A stretch of 64,000 nt of DNA from Collinsella aerofaciens (GTDB taxonomy: Bacteria > Actinomycetota > Coriobacteriia > Coriobacteriales > Coriobacteriaceae), in assembly GCF_902364355.1 (NCBI RefSeq), contig NZ_CABJDK010000007.1:51669-115668 (forward strand). The letters run 5' to 3'. Position 1 is the stretch's first letter; each line of letters opens with the position of its first letter. Made by a program: the position numbers and the translations under genes. The notes below the pieces were generated by a model. That model was not told where the DNA came from. It saw only the letters and a list, made by a program, of their open reading frames with translations, and did not search any database. Positions 52,394 to 60,136 of this stretch are shown in pieces.

Positions 52394-52425
52394 CGGTAAA
52401 CGGTCGATTTTTTACCGTGAACGGT
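52394..52425. promoter_or_regulatory. Second cluster of AACGGT half-sites
   Basis: CGGTAAACGGT (52394-52404) and, nine bases on, ACCGTGAACGGT (52414-52425), itself an ACCGT/ACGGT palindrome. The wording matches the 13-bp inverted repeat 200 bp upstream, suggesting cooperative binding of one regulator. Confidence 0.45.
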
Positions 52426-52476
52426 GCAAAAACGTTTTACTGTATGAATCAACGAAAGCAACCTCTTCTGTGGTGA

Positions 52477-52530
52477 TATAGTGACAACAACACGTCACGT
52501 GGTTACTACCAGTTGAGAGACCACTGGTTC
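52477..52530 (+). promoter_or_regulatory. PTS promoter -10 and GntR operator
   Basis: A TATAGT -10 box (52477-52482) is followed by TGGTTACTACCA (52500-52511) and then ACCACTGGTT (52521-52530). The first palindrome is identical, over GGTTACTACCAG, to the site before agaS. Its layout TGGT-N4-ACCA matches the DasR/NagR class of GntR/HutC operators. The position just downstream of the promoter suits repression. Confidence 0.65.
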
Positions 52531-52628
52531 TCAAAGAACGCTTTCCAAGAAGCTTTAAGGGCGATTGCCCGCTGGCTTCCGAAAATCATCGGACTCAGAT
52601 CGTACACACCTTCGGAAGGGAAATTTGA

Positions 52629-53072
52629 ATGGTTGGCTTTATTCTTACCGGTCATGGACAGTTCGCACCCGGCCTTGCAAGTGCTATCGCTATGGTTGCC
52701 GGCGACCAGCCCGCTTTTACCGTCGTTCCTTTTGAGGGCGACCAGGCTGCTTCCTACGGTGAGGATCTCCGCGCCGCTATTACCGCCATGCGCGAGGAGT
52801 GCGATGGCGTGCTCGTCTTTACCGACCTGCTCGGTGGTACTCCGTTCAATCAGTCGATGATGATTGCCCAGGATGTCGACAACGTCGAGGTTCTGACTGG
52901 CACCAACCTTCCCATGGTTATTGAGCTTCTGTTCCTCCGCGGTAACGCCACGCTCGCCGAGCTTGGCGAGCAGGCCGTGACCGTTGGCCAGACGGGCATC
53001 ACCGCCCAGACGGTCGCATCCGTTGCCGGCTCCGAGGAAGAGGATATCTTCGGCGACGAGGACGGCATCTAA
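52629..53072 (+). CDS. PTS EIIA component, mannose/AgaF family
   Basis: 147 residues. MVGFILTGHGQFAPGLASA contains the phospho-accepting His9 of mannose-family EIIA, and VLVFTDLLGGTPFNQSMM is the conserved fold segment. It receives phosphate from HPr and passes it to EIIB. The end is acidic. First gene of the PTS operon; the YajC-like gene overlaps its stop by one base. An N-acetylgalactosamine-type role is inferred from agaS and nagA nearby. Confidence 0.9.
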   Translation: MVGFILTGHGQFAPGLASAIAMVAGDQPAFTVVPFEGDQAASYGEDLRAAITAMREECDGVLVFTDLLGGTPFNQSMMIAQDVDNVEVLTGTNLPMVIELLFLRGNATLAELGEQAVTVGQTGITAQTVASVAGSEEEDIFGDEDGI

Positions 53073-53353
53073 TGGCCGATTTCGGAGCCAACGTCCTGAG
53101 CTCCTCGGTTGCCCTTTTAGGCCTGCTTGTCGTCATGGGCTTGATTTACACCATCTGGTCGCAAATCAACATGAAGAAGAAGCAGAAGTACTTCAAGGAG
53201 CTGCACACCGAGCTCAAGCCGGGTCAGGAGGTTCTTTTCGCCGGCGGTATCTACGGAACCGTCAAGGGCATCGAAGGCGAAAAGGTCCAGATCAAAGTCC
53301 GATCCGGTGCCGTCGTAGATGTTTCGCGTTACGCGATTCAGGAGATCAAGTAA
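53072..53353 (+). CDS. yajC: YajC-like protein inside PTS operon
   Basis: 93 residues. N-terminal membrane helix (about 8-30), then QINMKKKQKYFKELHTELKPGQEVLFAGGIYGTVKGIEGEKVQIKVRSGAVVDVSRYAI, the standard YajC pattern of basic residues after the helix and a small beta domain. YajC is an accessory of SecDF. It overlaps the EIIA stop (TAATG) and lies 36 bp before EIIB, so it is part of the PTS operon. YajC-like genes are known in some mannose-family PTS operons of streptococci; here it may assist membrane insertion of EIIC/EIID or act as a PTS accessory. Confidence 0.85.
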   Translation: MADFGANVLSSSVALLGLLVVMGLIYTIWSQINMKKKQKYFKELHTELKPGQEVLFAGGIYGTVKGIEGEKVQIKVRSGAVVDVSRYAIQEIK

Positions 53354-53389
53354 CTGTCGTCAGCAAATAACGAAAGGAAGCTGATCAAC

Positions 53390-53872
53390 ATGGCAGAACC
53401 CAACATTCTTCTTACCCGCATCGATAACCGACTGGTCCATGGTCAGGTCGCTACCCAGTGGAACTCCACCCTGGGCTCCAACCTCATCCTCGTCGCCAAC
53501 GACGATGTGTCGACCAACACCATGCGCCAGAACCTCATGAAGATGGCCGCTCCCGCCGGCGTCGCTACGCGTTTCTTCTCCCTGCAGAAGACCATCGACG
53601 TCATTGGCAAGGCGAGCCCGCGCCAGAAGATCTTCATCGTGGCCGAAACACCGGAAGACGTGCTTACGCTCGTCAAGGGCGGTGTGCCTATAAAGAAGGT
53701 AAACATCGGCAACATGCACATGTCGGAAGGAAAGCGCCAAGTCGCCACCTCCGTCGCAGTTAACGACGAGGATGTCGCTGCGTTTAAAGAGCTGCAGGAA
53801 TTGGGGGTGGAGTTGGAGATCAGGCGCGTTCCGAGCACGCCTGTTGAGGACACGAGCAAGCTCTTCTCGTAA
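53390..53872 (+). CDS. PTS EIIB component, mannose/AgaV family
   Basis: 160 residues. The phospho-accepting His17 is in LLTRIDNRLVHGQVATQW, the family signature. LVANDDVSTNTMRQNLMKMAAP and VNIGNMHMSEGKRQVATSV also match. It transfers phosphate to the incoming sugar with EIIC/EIID. GAAAGGAAG precedes the ATG. EIIC follows after about 90 bp containing a good ribosome binding site (AAAGGAGGAG). Confidence 0.92.
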   Translation: MAEPNILLTRIDNRLVHGQVATQWNSTLGSNLILVANDDVSTNTMRQNLMKMAAPAGVATRFFSLQKTIDVIGKASPRQKIFIVAETPEDVLTLVKGGVPIKKVNIGNMHMSEGKRQVATSVAVNDEDVAAFKELQELGVELEIRRVPSTPVEDTSKLFS

Positions 53873-53962
53873 TCCTCATGATCCACGCTGTCAGGAATGA
53901 AACCCTGACATTCTGTACGTGAAATCCAAAGTGCGTACATACATTTTGAAAGGAGGAGCAAG

Positions 53963-54763
53963 ATGGAATACTCGATCATCCAGGTCGCTCTGGTCTTCAT
54001 CGTCACGTTCGTCGCGGCAATCGACCAGTTCAACTTCCTCGAGTCTCTCTATCAGCCCATCGTCACCGGCGCCGTCATCGGTCTTATCCTTGGCGACCTC
54101 AACACCGGTCTTCTCGTGGGTGGTACTTATCAGCTCATGACGATCGGCAACATGCCGATCGGAGGCGCTCAGCCGCCTAACGCCGTCATCGGCGGCATCA
54201 TGGCAGCCATTCTCGCTATCGCTACGGGCCTCGAGCCCAACGCGGCAGTCGGCCTTGCCATTCCGTTCGCTCTGCTTGGTCAGCTCGGCGTTACCCTGGT
54301 CTTCACGCTTATGTCGCCCCTCATGTCCTCCGCGGACAACATGGCTCATAACGCTGATACCAAGGGTATCGAGCGTCTGAACTACTTCGCCATGGCTCTG
54401 CTCGGCCTGATCTTCGCCGTCGTCGTCACCCTGTTCTTCATCGCTGGCGCCACCATCGGTCAGACCATCGCTTCCGCCATCCCGACTTGGCTGCAGACCG
54501 GTCTCTCCGCTGCAGGCGGCATGATGCGCTTCGTCGGCTTCGCCGTCCTGCTCAAGGTTATGATGAACCGCGATATGTGGGGCTTCTTCCTCATGGGCTT
54601 TGGCCTCGCGCTCATCACCGTTGCCAACGATTCTCTGGCAACCCCTGCTCTGCTCATCCTCGCTCTCATCGGCTTCGGCATCGCTTTCTGGGACTTCCAG
54701 CAGCAGACCGAGCTGAAGGGTGCAGCTGTTTCTGACGGAGGTGACTTCGAAGATGGCATCTAA
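53963..54763 (+). CDS. PTS EIIC component, mannose/AgaW family
   Basis: 266 residues, strongly hydrophobic with about eight helices. Family blocks: VTGAVIGLILGDLNTGLLVGGTYQLMTIGNMPIGGAQPPNAVIGGIMAA and MMRFVGFAVLLKVMMNRDMWGFFLMGFGLA. It forms the sugar-translocating channel with EIID. The acidic end (SDGGDFEDGI) overlaps the start of EIID by 11 bases, implying coupled translation. Confidence 0.92.
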   Translation: MEYSIIQVALVFIVTFVAAIDQFNFLESLYQPIVTGAVIGLILGDLNTGLLVGGTYQLMTIGNMPIGGAQPPNAVIGGIMAAILAIATGLEPNAAVGLAIPFALLGQLGVTLVFTLMSPLMSSADNMAHNADTKGIERLNYFAMALLGLIFAVVVTLFFIAGATIGQTIASAIPTWLQTGLSAAGGMMRFVGFAVLLKVMMNRDMWGFFLMGFGLALITVANDSLATPALLILALIGFGIAFWDFQQQTELKGAAVSDGGDFEDGI

Positions 54764-55835
54764 TGAGTATGTGATCCCGGAGCACTACGAGGATCTCACT
54801 CCTGCTCCGCAGCTCGACCAGAAGACCCTCAACAAGATGGCTTGGCGCTCCTGCTTCCTGCAGGCCTCGTTCAACTACGAGCGTATGCAGGCCGCTGGCT
54901 GGCTCTACTCCATCATCCCCGGTCTGGAGAAGATCCACACCAACAAGAACGACCTCGCGGCTTCCATGAGCCACAACCTGGAGTTCTTCAACACTCACCC
55001 GTTCCTCGTCACCTTTGTTATGGGCATCGTGCTTTCGCTCGAGCAGAACAAGGTTGACATCCCCACGATCCGCGCCGTCCGCGTCGCCGCAATGGGCCCG
55101 CTCGGTGGTATCGGTGACGCCCTGTTCTGGCTGACGCTCGTGCCTATCACGGCCGGCATCACCTCCAACATGGCCATCAACGGCAACGCCGCTGCGCCGA
55201 TCATCTTCCTGGTGATCTTCAACGTCGTCCAGTTCGCTCTGCGCTTCTGGCTCATGAACTGGTCCTACAAGCTTGGCACCAGCGCTATTGACGCTCTGAC
55301 CGCCAATATGCAGGCCTTCACGCGTGCCGCTTCCATCATGGGCGTCTTCGTCGTCGGTTGCCTGGTCGTCACCATGGGTGGCACCCAGATCAACCTCCAG
55401 ATCCCCAACGGCACCACCCGTGGCCTCTCCGCTACTACCGTGATCGTCTCCGAGAAGGAGGCCGAGAACTTCACCGGTATGGAGGGCATCGATACCGAGA
55501 CCGCTGAGGCCGGTACCATCGCCATGACCGATGAGGACGGCAACGCCCTCACCGCTTCCGATGCCGACGGCAACGCTGTCACGTGCGGCGTCACCGATCT
55601 GGGCAACGGCATGGAGTCCGTTACCTACGGCACCGTCACCGAGGATCCGGTCAACTTCTCCGTTGCCGACACCCTCAACACCATCGTCCCGAAGCTCGTC
55701 CCGCTTATGCTTACGCTGCTGCTTTACTACATGTTCGCTAAGCACAGCTGGACCCCGACCAAGGGTATTCTGCTGCTCTTCGTTCTGGGCATCTTGGGCG
55801 CTGGCCCGCTTGGTCTCTGGCCGAGCATCTGGTAA
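54753..55835 (+). CDS. PTS EIID component with extracytoplasmic insert
   Basis: 360 residues from the ATG at 54753 within the end of EIIC. LNKMAWRSCFLQASFNYERMQAAGWLYSIIPGLEKI, FFNTHPFLVTFVMGIVLSLEQN and RVAAMGPLGGIGDALFW are EIID hallmarks. Most EIID proteins are 270-300 residues; here about 70-80 extra residues (about 224-300) form a polar, Asp/Thr-rich block (TAEAGTIAMTDEDGNALTAS) between membrane segments, probably outside the cell. The C-terminus has further helices. It completes the sugar transporter; a terminator follows. Confidence 0.9.
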   Translation: MASNEYVIPEHYEDLTPAPQLDQKTLNKMAWRSCFLQASFNYERMQAAGWLYSIIPGLEKIHTNKNDLAASMSHNLEFFNTHPFLVTFVMGIVLSLEQNKVDIPTIRAVRVAAMGPLGGIGDALFWLTLVPITAGITSNMAINGNAAAPIIFLVIFNVVQFALRFWLMNWSYKLGTSAIDALTANMQAFTRAASIMGVFVVGCLVVTMGGTQINLQIPNGTTRGLSATTVIVSEKEAENFTGMEGIDTETAEAGTIAMTDEDGNALTASDADGNAVTCGVTDLGNGMESVTYGTVTEDPVNFSVADTLNTIVPKLVPLMLTLLLYYMFAKHSWTPTKGILLLFVLGILGAGPLGLWPSIW

Positions 55836-55901
55836 GGCTCTAGCTTGAGGGGTGTGTCCCTACGCGGCTCACACCCCGACCCCTTAAGCCATGTGTATGT
55901 T

Positions 55902-55940
55902 AAAAGCCGCGTGCTCGAAAGAGCGCGCGGCTTTTGTTTT
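55902..55940 (+). terminator. Rho-independent terminator
   Basis: AAAAGCCGCG (55902-55911) pairs with CGCGGCTTTT (55926-55935); inside is GCTC-GAAA-GAGC, a stable GNRA tetraloop. Ends the PTS operon. Confidence 0.85.
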
Positions 55941-56020
55941 CTTGATGATTCGGGTGTGGCAGACAGATAATGCTTAACACCTTAGGTAGTTAGCCGAATT
56001 CGATCAAAAGGGAGGATAGG

Positions 56021-56752
56021 ATGGCGATCGGAGCGCGTAAGCAACCGCTGTACGATCAGCTGGTCGATATTCTGACCGAAAAGATTGACCATGAATATCG
56101 CGCCGGTGACATGATTCCTTCCGAGCGCGAACTTTCGGAGCGCTATGGTCTCTCGCGCACTACGGTACGCCTGGCTCTGCAGGAACTGGAGCGTTTAGGG
56201 CTGGTGGTTCGGCAGCACGGTCGCGGTACCTTTGTGACCGACCGTTCGGCAAAGGCAACCAATCTTATGCAGTCCTACAGCTTTACCGAGCAGATGCGCG
56301 CGATGGGTCGCGACCCCGAGACCACGATTCTCGAGTTTTGCGAGATGGAGGCCGATAAGAATTTGGCCGAGCACATGGGATTGCGTATCGGTGATCGCAT
56401 TTTTAAGCTCAAGCGCCTTCGTTCTGCCGACAACATGCCCATGATGGTCGAACGCAGCTATCTACCGGTTCGTCAATTTCTGTCCCTAAAGCGACCGCTG
56501 CTGGAGCGTAAGCCGCTTTACGATGTGATTGAGCAAGACTTTCAGCAAAAGATACGTGTGGCCGAAGAGGAGTTCTATGCGAGCATAGCCCGTCCTACCG
56601 ATGCCCACCTTTTGGGAATTGTCGAGGGTTCGCCTGTGCTCGATTTGGTCAGAACCACGTATAACGAGTCAAACGAGGTTGTGGAGTATACACTCTCGGT
56701 TGCTCGTGCCGATCAGTTTAAATACAAGGTTTACCACCAGCGTAGCAACTAG
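56021..56752 (+). CDS. GntR/HutC regulator of the amino-sugar cluster
   Basis: 243 residues. The winged-helix domain: QPLYDQLVDILTEKIDHEYRAGDMIPSERELSERYGLSRTTVRLALQELERLGLVVRQHGRGTFV (about residues 8-73). The UTRA domain follows (FKLKRLRSADNMPMMVERSYLPVRQF..., ending VVEYTLSVARADQFKYKV). This is the family of DasR, NagR/YvoA and AgaR2, which bind TGGT-N4-ACCA palindromes and respond to amino-sugar phosphates. Such palindromes lie before the PTS operon and before agaS. GGGAGG precedes the ATG. It probably represses both in the absence of amino sugar. Confidence 0.9.
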   Translation: MAIGARKQPLYDQLVDILTEKIDHEYRAGDMIPSERELSERYGLSRTTVRLALQELERLGLVVRQHGRGTFVTDRSAKATNLMQSYSFTEQMRAMGRDPETTILEFCEMEADKNLAEHMGLRIGDRIFKLKRLRSADNMPMMVERSYLPVRQFLSLKRPLLERKPLYDVIEQDFQQKIRVAEEEFYASIARPTDAHLLGIVEGSPVLDLVRTTYNESNEVVEYTLSVARADQFKYKVYHQRSN

Positions 56753-56790
56753 TGTCCGCATCGTTTCCATATGGTGATTCTTTGCATTTA

Positions 56791-56827
56791 ACTGGTTACT
56801 ACCAGATAACCAACCGAAGTGTATAAT
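56791..56827 (+). promoter_or_regulatory. agaS promoter and GntR operator
   Basis: ACTGGTTACTACCAGA (56791-56806) is an almost perfect palindrome, identical in its centre to the site at 52500. TATAAT (56822-56827) follows, so the operator covers the -35 region and a bound repressor would block polymerase. Confidence 0.7.
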
Positions 56828-56866
56828 TGCACGTCAGAGGATTACTTCTAGAGAGAGGTATTAGAA

Positions 56867-58033
56867 ATGTTCGAGAAGAGTGTCGAGGAGCTCACCGAGC
56901 TCGGCGCCCAGATCACCACGGCCGAGATTGCTCAGCAGCCCGAGCTTTGGCGTGATACGCTCAACATCTATCGCGAGAACAAGGAGGCCATCGAGGCCTT
57001 CCTGGCCGAGGCTCGCGCTATGGGCGAGGGCCGTCTGTCCGTTGTCTTCACCGGTGCCGGTACGTCCGACTACGTTGGCGATACCTGCGCCCCGTACCTG
57101 CGTCACGCTGGCAACACTGATCTCTACGACTTTAAGCCCATCGCCACGACCGACATCGTGAGCGCTCCGCGCGACTTCCTGCGCGCCGAGGATCCCACGC
57201 TCGTGGTTTCCTTTGCCCGCTCTGGCAACAGCCCCGAGAGCCTTGCCGCCGTTGCCGTCGCCAAGGAGCTCGTCCACAACGTCAAGTTCCTCAACATTAC
57301 CTGCGCTCCCGAGGGCAAGCTTGCCGTCGAGTCCGCCGATGATCCCAATGCGCTGACGCTGCTCATCCCGCGCGCCAACGACAAGGGCTTCGCCATGACC
57401 GGTTCCTACACCTGCATGACCCTGCTCTCCACCCTTATTTTCGACACTGCCTCTGACGAGCAGAAGGCCGAGTGGGTCGAGACCATCGCCAAGATGGGCG
57501 AGGAGGTTATCGCTCGCGAGTCCGAGGTTGCCGATTACCTCGCTGGCGACTTCAACCGCGTGACCTACTTGGGTTCTGGCTCCTTCGGTGGCCTTGCCCA
57601 GGAGGGCCAGCTCAAGATCCTCGAGCTCGCTCACGGTCTGGTCGCTACTTCCTACGACACCTCCATGGGCTATCGTCACGGACCTAAGTCCTTCGTCGAC
57701 GATAAGACGCTCGTCTTCGTGTTCGTCAACAACGACGCCTACACCCGTCAGTACGACATCGACATCCTCAACGAGATCGGTGGCGACAAGATCGCTCAGC
57801 ACACCGTCGCCGTTCAGCAGGAAGGTGCCACCGTCTATGAGGGTGAGTCCTTCACCTTTAAGGGCTACGAGGCGCTTCCCGAGGGCTACCTTGCTCTGCC
57901 GTTCGTGATGTTTGCCCAGGCTATCAGCCTGCTCAACTCCGTGCGCGTGGGCAACACGCCCGATACGCCGAGCCCCACCGGCACGGTCAACCGCGTGGTT
58001 AAGGGCGTGACGATTCACCCCTTCACCGCTTAA
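56867..58033 (+). CDS. agaS: AgaS-like SIS-domain sugar-phosphate deaminase/isomerase
   Basis: 388 residues with two SIS domains. SVVFTGAGTSDYVGDTCAPYL and VVSFARSGNSPESLAAV in the first, VTYLGSGSFGGLAQEGQLKILELAHG and HGPKSFVDDKTLVFVFV in the second. The C-terminal GNTPDTPSPTGTVNRVVKGVTIHPF is typical of AgaS, which converts galactosamine-6-phosphate to tagatose-6-phosphate and ammonia. The related glucosamine-6-phosphate synthase lacks this tail, and there is no glutaminase domain. It has its own operator and terminator, between the regulator and nagA. Confidence 0.9.
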   Translation: MFEKSVEELTELGAQITTAEIAQQPELWRDTLNIYRENKEAIEAFLAEARAMGEGRLSVVFTGAGTSDYVGDTCAPYLRHAGNTDLYDFKPIATTDIVSAPRDFLRAEDPTLVVSFARSGNSPESLAAVAVAKELVHNVKFLNITCAPEGKLAVESADDPNALTLLIPRANDKGFAMTGSYTCMTLLSTLIFDTASDEQKAEWVETIAKMGEEVIARESEVADYLAGDFNRVTYLGSGSFGGLAQEGQLKILELAHGLVATSYDTSMGYRHGPKSFVDDKTLVFVFVNNDAYTRQYDIDILNEIGGDKIAQHTVAVQQEGATVYEGESFTFKGYEALPEGYLALPFVMFAQAISLLNSVRVGNTPDTPSPTGTVNRVVKGVTIHPFTA

Positions 58034-58051
58034 TCGCGTCCCCCTGTAAGG

Positions 58052-58088
58052 GCGCCCGTCCGCTCATAACGGCGGGCGGGCGCTTTTT
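58052..58088 (+). terminator. Rho-independent terminator
   Basis: GCGCCCGTCCGC pairs with GCGGGCGGGCGC (one G-T pair), followed by TTTTT. Ends agaS. Confidence 0.85.
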
Positions 58089-58150
58089 GTTTTACCTGAG
58101 ATGGGTATAAGCATCACCACAGTCAACTGCTTTAGAAGCAAGGAGTGCAT

Positions 58151-59320
58151 ATGAGCACGTACGCAATTAAGGCTGACAAGTTCTTCTTGCCGGCAGGCCC
58201 GCAACTGGGCGGCTATCTTATGGTCGAGGATGGCGTCTTTGGCGCCTGGCAGGCCGACGAGCCCTCTTGCGAGATTAAGGACTACACTGGATCGTGGATC
58301 GCACCGGGCATGGTCGACACCCACATTCATGGCTTCTATAACCACTCAACTACCGATAACGATCCCGAAGGCATCGATATCAGCTCGACCGAGCTTGCCC
58401 GTCGCGGTACCACCAGCTGGCTGCCCACGACGTTCACCGATGGCGTTGAGCAGATCAAGGACGCCTGCGCCGCTATCGCCCAGGCGGACGAGGGTCGCGG
58501 CCCCGACTTCTGCGGCGCTCGCATTCAGGGCATCTACCTGGAGGGCCCCTTCTTTACCATGAAGCACGTGGGTGCGCAGAACCCCGCTTACCTGATCGAT
58601 CCCTCCGAGGAGGTCTTCGACCAGTGGCAGGAGGCTGCTGGCGGACGTATCGTCAAGAGCGCTATGGCCGCTGAGCGCGATGGCGCTGCCACCTATGCTG
58701 CCGCCCTCAACGCGAAGGGTGTCGTGACCAGCATCGGTCACTCCGACGCCACCTACGATGAGTGCATCGCCGCCATCAACGCCGGTGCCAGCTGCTTTAC
58801 GCATACCTATAACGGCCAGCGCGGGCTGCATCACCGTGAGCCCGGTGTCGTGGGTGCTGCCATGTCCACGCCCGAGACCTACGCTGAGATCATCTGTGAC
58901 GGCAAGCACGTAAACCCTGCCGCCATCAAGGCGCTGCTGCAGGCAAAGGGCTGGCAGCACACGGTACTCATCACCGACTGCCTGGGCTGCGGCGGCATGC
59001 CCGAGGGCAGCTACACCAGTGGCGGCATGGACGTCATCATGAAGGACAACCTGTGCTGGCTCGCCGACGGCAAGAGCATTGCCGGCTCGGTGCTCACGCT
59101 TGCCCAGGGTGTCAAGAACATCGTCGACTGGGGCATCGCCAGCGCCGATATCGCCATTCGCATGGCAACCGAGGTGCCGGCACGCTCCGCGCACATCGAG
59201 GATAAGTGCGGCAGCATCATGCCGGGTCGCGACGCCGACTTTGTCGTGTTCGACCACGAGCTCACCCTCGTCGAGACGTATGTTGGCGGTCAGAGCGTCG
59301 GTAACGCCTTTACCGAATAA
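58151..59320 (+). CDS. nagA: N-acetylglucosamine/galactosamine-6-phosphate deacetylase
   Basis: 389 residues from the ATG at 58151 (AAGGAG upstream). Amidohydrolase fold: WIAPGMVDTHIHGFYNHST (metal HxH motif), GIYLEGPFF (Glu ligand), TSIGHSDATYDE, FTHTYNGQRGLHHREPG, and LITDCLGCGGMPEG with the catalytic Asp. It removes acetate from N-acetylhexosamine-6-phosphate. With AgaS next to it the substrate may be GalNAc-6-phosphate (AgaA role) as well as GlcNAc-6-phosphate. The C-terminal block (DKCGSIMPGRDADFVVF) recurs as a decayed copy at 62041-62178. A shared terminator follows, opposite the flavodoxin-like gene. Confidence 0.93.
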   Translation: MSTYAIKADKFFLPAGPQLGGYLMVEDGVFGAWQADEPSCEIKDYTGSWIAPGMVDTHIHGFYNHSTTDNDPEGIDISSTELARRGTTSWLPTTFTDGVEQIKDACAAIAQADEGRGPDFCGARIQGIYLEGPFFTMKHVGAQNPAYLIDPSEEVFDQWQEAAGGRIVKSAMAAERDGAATYAAALNAKGVVTSIGHSDATYDECIAAINAGASCFTHTYNGQRGLHHREPGVVGAAMSTPETYAEIICDGKHVNPAAIKALLQAKGWQHTVLITDCLGCGGMPEGSYTSGGMDVIMKDNLCWLADGKSIAGSVLTLAQGVKNIVDWGIASADIAIRMATEVPARSAHIEDKCGSIMPGRDADFVVFDHELTLVETYVGGQSVGNAFTE

Positions 59321-59332
59321 CGATAGAAAAAG

Positions 59333-59364
59333 ACGGCGGGCCCGAATCTGCTCGGACCCGCCGT
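59333..59364. terminator. Bidirectional terminator
   Basis: ACGGCGGG and CCGA arms pair with TCGG and CCCGCCGT, with single-base bulges, preceded by AAAAAG. It lies between convergent nagA and the flavodoxin-like gene. Confidence 0.7.
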
Positions 59365-59395
59365 ATGGGTTAAACGCTCAAAAGCACCTTTACAG

Positions 59396-59980
59396 TTACA
59401 GCTTGTTAGCGATCTTCTTTGCCGTGCGCTTAACGCCGGCCACCAGGCCTCCTGCAGGATGCTCCTTTTCGTAGGCTAGACGCTTCTCGCGCTTGGCATA
59501 CTCTTCGACGATGATGTCACCATACTCGTCTTCGATCTTGTCGAAGAAGTCGACGGCGCCCTTAATTTCCTCAGCGTTCGGGTGCCCCTTTTGGACACCG
59601 CCGGTGAGTTTGAACGGCCCCCACGTATCAAAGCCGGGGCAGCCGTAGACGCCCATAAAGATGGCCTGCCTCATGCGGCAGATGCCATCGATATCCTTGC
59701 CGTACCACTTGTTTTTGCCACCGTAGGTCATAAGGCCAAACACCTTGTCCTGCGGCTGCAGCACGTTCGTGAGCACGCGTGCCATGTCCTTGTCGATCTC
59801 GGAGTAATAGATGCCCGTGGCGACACCGATCAGATGATATTCGTGCAGGTTGGGATACTCGTTTTTGCCGAGCGCCTTGACGTCGAGGGTATCGATTTCG
59901 GGGTGCGCCTCGACGATGGCGTCCACGAGCTTTTTCGTATTGCCGTGGTGGCGTGAGGCATAAAGGATGATGGTTCGCAT
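59396..59980 (-). CDS. Flavodoxin-like protein
   Basis: 194 residues from the ATG at 59980 (GAAAGG upstream). MRTIILYASRHHGNTKKLVDAIVE is the FMN phosphate-binding loop of flavodoxins (S-x-HGNT). VATGIYYSEIDKDMARVL and FGLMTYGGKNKWYGKDIDGI fit the second and third FMN loops. A basic C-terminal tail (RTAKKIANKL) is added. It could carry electrons or regulate quinone redox; the partner is unknown. It interrupts the amino-sugar cluster on the opposite strand, with no clear link to it. Confidence 0.8.
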   Translation of the reverse strand: MRTIILYASRHHGNTKKLVDAIVEAHPEIDTLDVKALGKNEYPNLHEYHLIGVATGIYYSEIDKDMARVLTNVLQPQDKVFGLMTYGGKNKWYGKDIDGICRMRQAIFMGVYGCPGFDTWGPFKLTGGVQKGHPNAEEIKGAVDFFDKIEDEYGDIIVEEYAKREKRLAYEKEHPAGGLVAGVKRTAKKIANKL

Positions 59981-60136
59981 AAGAAGGCCTTTCAGCTGTA
60001 ATTGCATCAATGTCTGTATGGTACCCCGTTGCATGGCTGGGATACCGGACGCATCGATGAACGTGCGGGTTTGTCCTTTGGTCAGGGCCGAGACGGGTTC
60101 TTGCGAGCAAAAAGCAGTTGTTCGAAAGGATGGACA

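Larger units (their letters stand above)
51927..52628. other. 700-bp A/T-rich control region in front of the PTS operon
   Basis: The longest gene-free, A/T-rich stretch in the window, between the DUF2975 pair (minus) and the PTS operon (plus). It holds the inverted repeat at 52174-52207, a related repeat at 52394-52425, a LacI-type site at 52156-52169, GGTTTCAAAACC (52361-52372) and the GntR operator region at 52500-52530. No protein gene is convincing. This density suggests an extensive promoter region or a lost gene. Confidence 0.5.

Noticed and set aside
52174..52426. Possible short CRISPR-like array from the AACGGT repeats
   Set aside because: Units are only 9-13 bases, irregularly spaced and in both orientations; no cas gene is near.
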